9,837 nucleotides of DNA from NCBI GenBank assembly GCA_027001525.1, contig JALTMR010000518.1, positions 1 to 9,837 on the forward strand, written 5' to 3'. The position numbers and the translations under genes are program-made. The number at the start of each line of letters is the position of its first letter. Positions within the stretch are counted from its first letter, which is position 1. Below the pieces are notes generated by a model. It worked only from the letters and a program-made list of their open reading frames with translations. It was not told the origin of the DNA and did not search any database. Positions 1-5,789 of the stretch are shown one piece after another. The DNA is from Gammaproteobacteria bacterium (GTDB lineage: Bacteria > Pseudomonadota > Gammaproteobacteria > Tenderiales > Tenderiaceae).

Positions 1-1
1 G

Positions 2-493
2 CAGCTCATTGGCGTACGCGTTGTCGCGGGCAGGGGGGATGATGGCGTGAGCGATTTCTATTTGGGGGGCAGCGATAGCGCCACGTTGGGCCTGTTGGCC
101 CCCAGTGCCAGCGCGGCCTCCTTCAGCACAGCCCCCTTTGCCCAGCGAGGTTATGCCTTGCGAGGCTACCCCCTCAGCCAGCGTGATCTGCGTGGTAACC
201 GCCTGGCACTGCTGAGTGTGGAGTGGCACTTTCCCTTGCGCCTGGTGGAGCGAGGGCTGATGGTGCCCCCGCTGGGGCTGAGTCAGCTTTCGGGGGCATT
301 GTTTGTGGACAGCGGGGACGCCTGGCGCAGCGACGGTGGCGGGCGATCCTGGCGCACCGGTGCCGGAGCGGAGCTGGTGCTGGCCTCCAATATTTTCTAC
401 CGCGCTGACTTTTTCATGCGCGTGGGGGTTGCTCACGGTTTTAATGAGGGCGGGGAGAATCAGTTTTATCTTCGTCTCGGGCGCTCGTTTTAG
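2..493 (+). CDS. Omp85/BamA-TamA-like surface antigen barrel, C-terminal part (5' end outside window)
   Basis: The reading frame is open from base 2, so this is the last 163 codons of a longer gene; the GTG at 47 is internal. The visible protein looks like the C-terminal strands of a 16-stranded Omp85-type outer membrane barrel. It has an LRGYP segment matching the (V/I)RG(F/Y) motif of barrel loop 6, then alternating strands such as LLSVEWHFPL, a segment SGALFVDSGDAW typical of surface-antigen (D15) domains, and a strand RLGRSF ending in the C-terminal phenylalanine recognised by the Bam machine. The ending resembles proteins in which TolB-like PD40 propellers or patatin domains precede the barrel, as well as BamA/TamA proper, so the N-terminal partner domain cannot be named from this window. 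It sits in the outer membrane. A hairpin with a T-rich tail follows the stop, and the next gene converges on it. Confidence 0.8.
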   Translation, partial: QLIGVRVVAGRGDDGVSDFYLGGSDSATLGLLAPSASAASFSTAPFAQRGYALRGYPLSQRDLRGNRLALLSVEWHFPLRLVERGLMVPPLGLSQLSGALFVDSGDAWRSDGGGRSWRTGAGAELVLASNIFYRADFFMRVGVAHGFNEGGENQFYLRLGRSF

Positions 494-494
494 G

Positions 495-530
495 GGGGGA
501 TCGCGGCTGGGCGATCTACCCCTTGTTTGT
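495..530 (+). terminator. Probable rho-independent terminator after the barrel gene
   Basis: Directly after the TAG stop, GATCGC (499-504) pairs with GCGATC (511-516) around a 6-base loop. The stem is extended by GGGG (495-498) pairing with CCCC (519-522) across a 2-base bulge, and TTGTTTGT (523-530) follows. Orientation fits termination of the plus-strand barrel gene. The T tract is interrupted by G residues, so efficiency is uncertain. The hairpin overlaps the stop codon of the converging minus-strand gene and has no T tract in that direction. Confidence 0.55.
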
Positions 531-1109
531 CTCCTCTTGATCACTGCTGAAATGACTTTCAATGGCCGTGAAGACCGCCGCTGGCGTGGTGCTGTTGCTG
601 AGCAGATCGTGGAGGGCGCGAATGGCGGCGCAGACATCTTCTGGGGCCATTTTGATCAGCCGCCCTTCGTGAGAGGCCTCGATCAATCCCTCCATGTCGA
701 CCTTTTTCAGATTGAGTTGTTTGAGTGCCTCTTCGTAGCGCCATAGCGTGCCTTTTTCGCCTTCAAATTCGGTGATGTGGGCGCGGATATCTTCCCGAAT
801 TTTAAACTCTCTGCGGTTGCTGCTGATCAGCCAGGCGGTGCCGCCGATGACAGAGGAGGGGATCATGAAGAGAAACACCAGCTTGTTGAAAAACATGTCA
901 TCGATCACGCCTCGGGAGTGGCTGATGTAGGCCAGGCCAAAGCCGGCAAAGAAGACCACGGAGGCGAACACAAGCCCGGTGAGTTTAGCGGCCTCTTTGC
1001 CGGGTTTTGTGCGGCGCTCGTAGTGAAGGCGGTCGAGGTCGAAGGTGTTTTCAAAACGGCGCAGGACGGTTTTGCGCAGGTTGCGTTTGGAGGGCTGTTT
1101 TCCAGACAT
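516..1109 (-). CDS. Two-helix inner membrane protein of unknown function
   Basis: I do not recognise a family for this 197-residue protein. The first 40 residues are strongly basic (for example KRNLRKTVLRR) and are followed by two hydrophobic helices at about residues 43-62 and 77-96, separated by a short polar loop around HSRGVIDD. The remaining ~100 residues are charged and soluble, with a predicted helical, possibly coiled-coil stretch (about 98-140, with EEALKQLNLKKVDMEGLIE) and an acidic, disordered tail. The positive-inside rule suggests both termini face the cytoplasm with a short periplasmic hairpin loop. The ATG at 1109 has no clear Shine-Dalgarno sequence, but no better in-frame start lies nearby. 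It is the last of four minus-strand genes. A GC-rich hairpin in the 137-bp gap behind the phosphatase gene suggests it may be partly uncoupled from that operon. Coding potential is supported by the sensible membrane topology and lack of a competing frame. Confidence 0.65.
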   Translation of the reverse strand: MSGKQPSKRNLRKTVLRRFENTFDLDRLHYERRTKPGKEAAKLTGLVFASVVFFAGFGLAYISHSRGVIDDMFFNKLVFLFMIPSSVIGGTAWLISSNRREFKIREDIRAHITEFEGEKGTLWRYEEALKQLNLKKVDMEGLIEASHEGRLIKMAPEDVCAAIRALHDLLSNSTTPAAVFTAIESHFSSDQEETNKG

Positions 1110-1156
1110 GGTGTAGATAGTCGCTATTGGTTGAAATGGATGAAAACTATTAGATC

Positions 1157-1180
1157 GTCGCCGGGGTGTCCACCCCGACA
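1157..1180 (-). terminator. Strong GC-rich hairpin between the phosphatase and two-helix protein genes (weak terminator candidate)
   Basis: The arms CGGGGTG (1162-1168) and CACCCCG (1171-1177) form a near-perfect inverted repeat. Read on the minus strand it folds to an 8-bp stem with a GGAC tetraloop, including one outer T-G wobble. The first T run on the minus strand (TTTT) lies well beyond the stem, so it is not a classical intrinsic terminator. It could be an attenuator, an mRNA-stabilising structure or a protein-binding palindrome. The structure is plain in the sequence; its role is inferred. Confidence 0.35.
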
Positions 1181-1246
1181 GTGATCAATGGGGAGAAAGC
1201 ATCACCCCTTTGGCAAGTGCGGGCACCAGGAAAGGCCCGTCGCAAT

Positions 1247-2077
1247 TCAGTGTGTTGCCGCATCCGGCTCGGTCACATCCTGTGCGGCGGTGTTGATGCC
1301 AAACCACTGTGCCCAGGCCCGAAACAGTGCCGGGTCCCGCGCTGCCAGGGCAGATCGGGCGGTCAGGGTGGGACGAAAGACGCTCTCTCCCTCCAGCGTC
1401 ACGGAGCAACCGCCGGCTTCGTGGAGTATCAGGTAGCCGGCGCTGTAGTCCCAGATATGCTGTTTGCCGTGCAGGTAGACGTGACAGCGGCCGGCGGCGA
1501 TCCAGCACCAGTCCAGCGCCACGGAACCAAAGCTGCGCTGTGAGCCATAGGGCATCTCGGTCACCAGGCGTTGGGCCTGCTCCGGGCGGAGGCGTTTGAA
1601 GTCGATCAGGGCAGTGCATTTTTTCAGGCTGGGCGGGGCGCTGGCATCGAGCGGCTTGCCGTTGAGCCGGGCTCCTTCGCCTTTAACAGCGCAGAAACAC
1701 TCGTCCCGGGTGGGGTCGTAGACCAGGCCGATGACCACCTCGCCACCTTTGATGAGCGAGAGTGAGACGCTGAAATAGGGGATGCCGGCAGCAAAGTTGC
1801 TGGTGCCGTCCAGAGGGTCAAGGCACCAGACGCCGGCGGAGGTGTCCTGCAGCATGGCTTGCTGCTGCTCGGTGCTCATCTCTTCCCCCATGAACTGATA
1901 TTGTGGCCACTGCTTCTGCAACGCCTGTTCGAGGCGGCTGTGCATGGCGAGATCAGCTTCGGTCAGGATGCTGCCATCGGTCTTGTGGCTGCGCTTGACC
2001 TGGGCGAAGCGGGGCAGAAGCTCCTCCCGTGCGGCGCTGATGACAATCTCCTGAAGCGTTTCAATGGATGCGTGCAT
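1247..2077 (-). CDS. Inositol-monophosphatase family phosphatase
   Basis: This 276-residue protein belongs to the Mg2+-dependent, Li+-sensitive phosphatase superfamily (inositol monophosphatase, SuhB, related sugar-phosphatases), soluble in the cytoplasm. Signature elements are in order: KTDGSILTEAD (32-42), GEE with metal ligands E65-E66, the LDPLDGTSNF motif (86-95) carrying D87, D90 and T92, and IWDYSAGYLILHEAGG (208-223) with the second metal-site aspartate D210. Length is normal for the family. The segment after DGTSNF (AAGIPYFSVSLSL) is of the IMPase/SuhB kind rather than the CysQ kind, so a simple sugar- or inositol-phosphate substrate is more likely than PAP, but the exact substrate cannot be read from sequence. 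The ATG at 2077 is supported by GGAG (2085-2088) 7 bases upstream. It lies 37 bp downstream of the YfaZ-like gene and is probably cotranscribed with it. The last 15 residues are a loose tail. Confidence 0.88.
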   Translation of the reverse strand: MHASIETLQEIVISAAREELLPRFAQVKRSHKTDGSILTEADLAMHSRLEQALQKQWPQYQFMGEEMSTEQQQAMLQDTSAGVWCLDPLDGTSNFAAGIPYFSVSLSLIKGGEVVIGLVYDPTRDECFCAVKGEGARLNGKPLDASAPPSLKKCTALIDFKRLRPEQAQRLVTEMPYGSQRSFGSVALDWCWIAAGRCHVYLHGKQHIWDYSAGYLILHEAGGCSVTLEGESVFRPTLTARSALAARDPALFRAWAQWFGINTAAQDVTEPDAATH

Positions 2078-2114
2078 CTTGTTTCTCCGACATTGGATCT
2101 GTGCTCGCCATGGA

Positions 2115-2726
2115 TTAAAAGAGAGTGGTCAGGCCGAGATAGAGGCCCTGGGCAATGGGCTTGCGCCCCTCTTTATCCAGCGAGCTTTTGATGGCTCGAT
2201 AGCCGATATTGAATTCGTTATTTTGCGGGAGCGGAAAGTTGGCCTGGATGCTCATGCCCCACAGGTAGTTGGCGCTGCCAAAGGTGGTGAGCCTGGGGCT
2301 GATGTAAGCATCGAACAGCAGGTCAGCCGGGAGGAAGTCCAGGGCACCTTTGGCGAGACGGTAGTTGCCGCCTGCTGCCACCGCCAGCAGCCGGTGGCTG
2401 AAGATATTGGCACCGATGAGCCGCAAGGTGGGGGTCAATGTGGTTTGACGGTCTGGCCACTGGCCGCTGTACTTGTTCAGTTCTATGATGCCGGCCAGCA
2501 GCAGGTGGCGGCCATCTGGCTGCTGTGCGCTCAACGCCTCCAGCCGCTGCTGGTGGAGCCCGAGCTGGCGTGTCCAGGGCTGTGAGTACTCGACATTGGG
2601 GCGCGTGTAGTGGATGCCGGGGCCGTCAGGGTTGAGGTTCAGGCCGGCGCTGTTCGCCTGGCTGGCGGCGCTGAGCAGGCTTAGCGAGAGCCCGATCAGG
2701 TAGCTGATGACTCGTTTGCCGGCCAT
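2115..2726 (-). CDS. YfaZ-family outer membrane protein
   Basis: This 203-residue protein has a cleavable signal peptide: KR at 4-5, a hydrophobic core at about 8-19 and an AxA-like site SQA followed by NS, giving cleavage near residue 24. The rest has alternating polar/hydrophobic strands and a C-terminal phenylalanine (LGLTTLF), as in small outer membrane barrels. The C-terminal half, with the pattern of YISPRLTTFGSANYLW (141-156), FNIGYRAIKSSLD (172-184) and GLYLGLTTLF, matches my recollection of the YfaZ family, whose role is unknown. The longer open frame extending upstream to 3065 is only an overlap with the preceding gene; the ATG at 2726 is chosen because the signal peptide starts there and it lies 4 bp after the stop of ycgN, an arrangement typical of translational coupling. 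No strong Shine-Dalgarno is seen. Confidence 0.72.
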   Translation of the reverse strand: MAGKRVISYLIGLSLSLLSAASQANSAGLNLNPDGPGIHYTRPNVEYSQPWTRQLGLHQQRLEALSAQQPDGRHLLLAGIIELNKYSGQWPDRQTTLTPTLRLIGANIFSHRLLAVAAGGNYRLAKGALDFLPADLLFDAYISPRLTTFGSANYLWGMSIQANFPLPQNNEFNIGYRAIKSSLDKEGRKPIAQGLYLGLTTLF

Positions 2727-2730
2727 GGTA

Positions 2731-3180
2731 TCAGTCCAGTTTGCCAATGATGTGGTCTTCCAGGTCGTCAATGCTAACGGTGTCATCGGTGACGTATTTG
2801 CCTTTGATGGAGATGCCCGCTTCGTGGACTGAGTTGGGGTTGCCGCTGATAAGCGGGTGCCAGTCAGCCAGAGGTTCGCCCTCGTAGAGCTGGCGATAGG
2901 CGCAGCTGTTGGGCAGCATGCGAATGTACTCCGGTCGTTTGATATCGAGTACCAGGCAATCAGGTACCAGTGCCTGGCGTTGGCTGTAATCACTGCAGCT
3001 GCAGTTGTCTGCATTGAGGTATTTGCAGGCGACGTCGGTGTAGTAAATTTCGCCCGTGTCGTCATCCTCGAGTTTGTAGAGGCAGCAGCGGCCGCAGCTG
3101 TCGCAGAGGCTCTCCCACTCGGCGCGGCTCATCTCTTCCAGTGTTTTTGCGATCCAGAAAGGCTGGCTTGGTTGTGTCAT
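2731..3180 (-). CDS. ycgN: YcgN / UPF0260 family Cys-cluster protein
   Basis: This 149-residue protein matches the UPF0260 (YcgN) family throughout its length (E. coli YcgN is about 150 residues). It opens with PFWIAKTLEEM and EWESLCDSCGRCCLYKL, followed by EIYYTDVACKYL, PDCLVLD, LPNSCAYRQLYEG and WHPLISG. Nine cysteines are seen at 26, 29, 32, 33, 52, 60, 62, 75 and 93; the first four form the CxxCxxCC cluster of the zinc/iron-chelating (PF03692-like) fold, which suggests metal or Fe-S binding. The molecular function of the family is not established. It is cytoplasmic. The ATG at 3178-3180 gives the standard family N-terminus, although only a weak AAG-like Shine-Dalgarno precedes it. A TAGAAT (3217-3222 on the minus strand) could be a -10 box in the 103-bp gap upstream, but no good -35 accompanies it. 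It is the first gene of the probable ycgN-yfaZ-phosphatase operon. Confidence 0.9.
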   Translation of the reverse strand: MTQPSQPFWIAKTLEEMSRAEWESLCDSCGRCCLYKLEDDDTGEIYYTDVACKYLNADNCSCSDYSQRQALVPDCLVLDIKRPEYIRMLPNSCAYRQLYEGEPLADWHPLISGNPNSVHEAGISIKGKYVTDDTVSIDDLEDHIIGKLD

Positions 3181-3283
3181 CGTGCTGGTCTTGGGTTAAC
3201 CGATATAAAGAGCGCCATTCTACCGTGGATAGCCATCGCTGTTGTGTCCAATTTCTCTGTCTGGATCCGGGCTGGATGCAGGG

Positions 3284-5053
3284 CTATTGGTGCAGGGTGT
3301 CGAGCAGCGGGGCCAGGTAGGGCTGATAGCGTTGCCAGCGTCCGATCGAGGCACGGTGGAGCGGCTGTTGAACCTGCTGATAGCTGGCGGTGGTGACGGT
3401 GCGTTTGTTGTTGTAGAAACTCAGGCACGGCTCATGCCAGGGAAGATCGAGGCTGGAGAGCAGCTGCCTGATGTGGGTTTCAGGCTCGGTGACCAGGGCT
3501 TCGTAGCGGACGCTGATTATTTTCAGTGGCAGGTGCTGTTCCCAGTGCTGCATCAGGCTCTGGTAGTCGTTGTAGTAGTGGGCCAGCGTGGTGAGGTCAT
3601 TGCTGTAGCCCTGGCCGGCGTTGAAGTTCTGGAAGTAGCAGGAGAGGCAGGTATCGAGAGCATGACGCTGGCAGTGGATGATTTTGGCGTTTGGAAACAG
3701 TTGGGCGATCAGGCCGAGGTAGAAAAAGTTCTGCGGCATTTTGTCGCTGATGTAACGGTGGGTAGTGCTGAAGCGCGCTGTCTGTGTCAGGTATTGCCGG
3801 GCCATCGCTTCGGTTTGGGTCTGGCTGAGCTGTGCCATGCCGGCCGGGAACGTATGGGCCGGGGCAAGGGTCTGGCTGGCCTGGCGGGCAATCTGATCCA
3901 GAAAAGGCAGCTCCCCGGCGCCGTAAACATCGGGGTGGCTGGAGAGAATCTGCTCGACCAGTGTGGTGCCTGAACGCGGCATACCGATGATAAACAGCGG
4001 GCTAGCATCGATCTGGGTGGCTCGGGCTGCGCTGTTGAAAAAATCGTGGTTAAAGCACTGTTTGATGGCTGCGACATAGCGGTGATGGGCCTCGCTGTCG
4101 AATCCGGCCAGGGCCATGTCGTTGGCCTGGCGAATGTGGCTGAAGGCCTGCTCGTAGCGGCCCAGGGTGTCATAGACTTCACCGGCGGCGTAGTGCAGGT
4201 CGGCGTGGGACTGGCGGCTGCTCATCGGCTGTGCAAGGGTTGTCTCCAGTAACGCCGCTGCTTCGTCGCAGCGCTCCAGTCGCCGGCATAATCTGGCGAA
4301 CAGGGTGGCCAGTGCGGGGTGGGGCAATGGTGGTTTGAGCCAGGGGGCAATGAGTTCATAGGCGGCTTCCCACTCTCCCCGGCGCTCCAGTATCTGCGCC
4401 TCAAGGACGATGGCTGATGGCTGGTTTTGCGTCAGGGCACGTAGCTGTCTGGCATGGTGCAGGGCGCTGTCCAGCTCGCCTCTTTGGCGTGCCATGTTGG
4501 CCGCCAGTAGCAGGGCCTGGGGGTGCTTTGGTACCCGTTGCAGTACCTGCTGAATACAGCCGAGGGCTTCATCCTGTCGCTGCATGGCAAAGAGTGCCCC
4601 TGCCAGATTGACCGCCGAGTCGATGTCGGTGTGATCCAGGGCCAGGGCCCGTTGGTAGTGATCGATGGCCTCCGGCAGCTGTCCCAACCGATGCAGTGCA
4701 TTGGCGTAGTCGAACAATGCCTGGGGCCAGTCGGGCTTTAGTTTGACTGCGCCGCCGTAGGCCCGGGCCGCTTGTTCCCATTGGCCCTGGTCAGCATGGA
4801 TTTTGCCAAGGTTGACATACGCCTCGGCTGACCGGGGGCTGAGGTGGAGTGCTTTTTCAAAGCAGCGCAGGGCGTCGGCCAGCTCCCCCAGTTGCCCATG
4901 AACGCAACCCAGGTTTATCCAGGAATCGGCGTCGTTCCTGCTCCTGGCGATGATCTGCTGATAGAGCGTTTTTGCATCACCTAATCGCCCTTGTTCAAGG
5001 GCTTGCTGCGCTTTTTTAACTTTTGAGCGAAGGAGGATGTCTGCTTTGGCCAT
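3284..5053 (-). CDS. TPR-repeat sulfotransferase
   Basis: This 589-residue protein joins N-terminal tetratricopeptide repeats to a C-terminal PAPS-dependent sulfotransferase (Sulfotransfer_3 type). About six or seven TPR units run from residue 9 to about 210 (for example DADSWINLGCVHGQLGELAD at 41-60 and RSAEAYVNLGKIHADQGQW at 74-92), with a further one near 282-317. The catalytic domain begins at about 350. The 5'-phosphosulfate loop is IGMPRSGTT (356-364), followed by the AGEL segment with E381 in the catalytic-base position, DKMPQNF (437-443), and a 3'-phosphate motif R463...D467...S471. The C-terminal SIGRWQRYQPYL segment is typical. Family members transfer sulfate from PAPS to proteins, glycans or small molecules; the resemblance to tyrosylprotein sulfotransferases is general and the acceptor is unknown. 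There is no signal peptide. The ATG at 5053 lies 20 bp after the rhodanese gene stop, so the two are probably one transcript. Confidence 0.9.
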   Translation of the reverse strand: MAKADILLRSKVKKAQQALEQGRLGDAKTLYQQIIARSRNDADSWINLGCVHGQLGELADALRCFEKALHLSPRSAEAYVNLGKIHADQGQWEQAARAYGGAVKLKPDWPQALFDYANALHRLGQLPEAIDHYQRALALDHTDIDSAVNLAGALFAMQRQDEALGCIQQVLQRVPKHPQALLLAANMARQRGELDSALHHARQLRALTQNQPSAIVLEAQILERRGEWEAAYELIAPWLKPPLPHPALATLFARLCRRLERCDEAAALLETTLAQPMSSRQSHADLHYAAGEVYDTLGRYEQAFSHIRQANDMALAGFDSEAHHRYVAAIKQCFNHDFFNSAARATQIDASPLFIIGMPRSGTTLVEQILSSHPDVYGAGELPFLDQIARQASQTLAPAHTFPAGMAQLSQTQTEAMARQYLTQTARFSTTHRYISDKMPQNFFYLGLIAQLFPNAKIIHCQRHALDTCLSCYFQNFNAGQGYSNDLTTLAHYYNDYQSLMQHWEQHLPLKIISVRYEALVTEPETHIRQLLSSLDLPWHEPCLSFYNNKRTVTTASYQQVQQPLHRASIGRWQRYQPYLAPLLDTLHQ

Positions 5054-5073
5054 GCGCTACAGTGTCCGGGGGA

Positions 5074-5475
5074 TTAGCGTTCGATGGGCAGTTTAGCGCT
5101 TTTCCAGCCACTCATGTCACCGTCCAGGTGCATGACCCGGGTGAAACCTGCCTCGGTGAGGATCGATTGGGCGATGCCTGCGCGGTAGCCGCTCTTGCAG
5201 TAGACCACGACGGTTTTGTCTTTCGCATCATTGATCTCTGCCAGCCGGGACTTAAGCTCGGTGTGAGGAATCAATTTGGCCTTGGGAACATGGCCCTGGG
5301 CGTATTCCTGCGGTGTGCGGACATCAAGAATGAGCAGGGATGGGTCCGTCTCGGAGAGTTTGATCAGTTCTGTCTGGCTGATGTCCTGGCTATGGGAGCC
5401 ACTGTTTTGCGAGCCACAGCCGCCAGCAAGCAGGGCGGCTAACAAAATAAAGGCAAATTTAATGGGTGAATTCAT
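5074..5475 (-). CDS. Rhodanese-domain lipoprotein
   Basis: This 133-residue protein is a single rhodanese (sulfurtransferase-like) domain with a lipoprotein signal. The N-terminus MNSPIKFAFILLAALLAGGC gives a signal peptidase II site at C20; the +2 residue is Gly, not Asp, which fits outer membrane sorting in E. coli-like systems. A short Ser/Gln/Asn-rich tether (21-32) leads into the domain: ILDVRTPQEYAQGHVPKAKLIPH (49-71), the active-site loop CKSGYRAG with C93, and DGDMSGWK (118-125). The loop C-x-S-G-x-R is the normal sulfurtransferase form, so it may carry a persulfide in the periplasm, but the physiological donor and acceptor cannot be read. AAGGAA (5481-5486, minus strand) sits 5 bases before the ATG, and a TTCGCA-17-TATAAT promoter lies just upstream. 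It is followed 20 bp later by the TPR-sulfotransferase gene. Confidence 0.9.
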   Translation of the reverse strand: MNSPIKFAFILLAALLAGGCGSQNSGSHSQDISQTELIKLSETDPSLLILDVRTPQEYAQGHVPKAKLIPHTELKSRLAEINDAKDKTVVVYCKSGYRAGIAQSILTEAGFTRVMHLDGDMSGWKSAKLPIER

Positions 5476-5508
5476 CGCAGTTCCTTAATGACGTAGTAGA
5501 ATGGTCGG

Positions 5509-5537
5509 ATTATAGGCATGCTTGTGACGGATGCGAA
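5509..5537 (-). promoter_or_regulatory. Sigma70-type promoter for rhodanese-sulfotransferase genes
   Basis: On the minus strand TTCGCA (5537-5532) is followed after 17 bases by a perfect TATAAT (5514-5509). Four of six -35 bases and all six -10 bases match consensus. Transcription would start near 5502, giving a short leader of about 25-30 bases with the AAGGAA ribosome binding site inside it. Spacing and position fit well. Confidence 0.55.
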
Positions 5538-5646
5538 AGCTGTTATGGTGACAAAGCGGGTCACGGCGGTCGTTGCGTTTACCTTCGTCAAGGGCACCTC
5601 TCGTCGCGCGCTATTGGTTCATCTGCCATGTGTGCGGTAAGTTGGT

Positions 5647-5652
5647 TATAAT
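5647..5652 (+). promoter_or_regulatory. Candidate -10 box (TATAAT) facing the ATPase gene
   Basis: A perfect TATAAT stands 137 bases before the ATPase start codon. There is no -35 match at 15-19 bases upstream and no proper extended -10 TG dinucleotide, so an activator would probably be needed if this is the promoter. The GTGAC/GTCAC elements lie about 85-120 bases upstream of it. Confidence 0.3.
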
Positions 5653-5789
5653 GGCGGCACAATAATAAGTGGGCGACGGCGGGTGGTTGCTTTCGCCGAG
5701 AATAATAAAATCATCGCACGGGCTCATCATTGCTACCGCTTACGTAGATAGAGTATGGGCTGTAGAAGGCGGGACTAAGGAAACATCTC

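Larger units (their letters stand above)
5476..5789. other. Divergent intergenic region between rhodanese and ATPase genes
   Basis: No convincing gene lies in this region. It contains a promoter for the minus-strand rhodanese gene and a perfect TATAAT facing the ATPase gene. Two copies of GTGAC occur at 5524-5528 and 5548-5552, the second facing an inverted GTCAC at 5560-5564. An exact direct repeat AATAATAA is found at 5661-5668 and 5701-5708, flanking a GC-rich imperfect stem (CGGCG 5677-5681, CGCCG 5694-5698). The ATPase ribosome binding site AAGGA is at 5777-5781. If transcription starts near the TATAAT, the ATPase mRNA would carry an untranslated leader of about 130 bases. Confidence 0.6.

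Noticed and set aside
1247..2077. The IMPase-family enzyme as a CysQ-type PAP phosphatase serving the nearby sulfotransferase
   Set aside because: The segment around the DPLDGT motif continues as SNFAAGIPYFSVSLSL, which is the IMPase/SuhB type; CysQ proteins usually have a KEF-type continuation. The genes are also in separate probable transcripts.
3261..3281. Imperfect hairpin just after the sulfotransferase stop as a terminator
   Set aside because: The 8-bp stem contains a C-C mismatch and lacks a T tract; it may be only chance self-complementarity.
5466..5651. Small Cys-rich open frame (61 codons, GTG start) in the divergent region
   Set aside because: It begins inside the start of the rhodanese gene on the opposite strand, has no well-placed ribosome binding site, and covers the rhodanese promoter. 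The CxxCxxC-like pattern is probably chance.
5678..5690. Sigma54 promoter (GG...GC) upstream of the ATPase gene
   Set aside because: The GG at 5678-5679 and GC at 5689-5690 are separated by 9 bases rather than the strict 10, and the surrounding -24 bases do not match TGGCAC.
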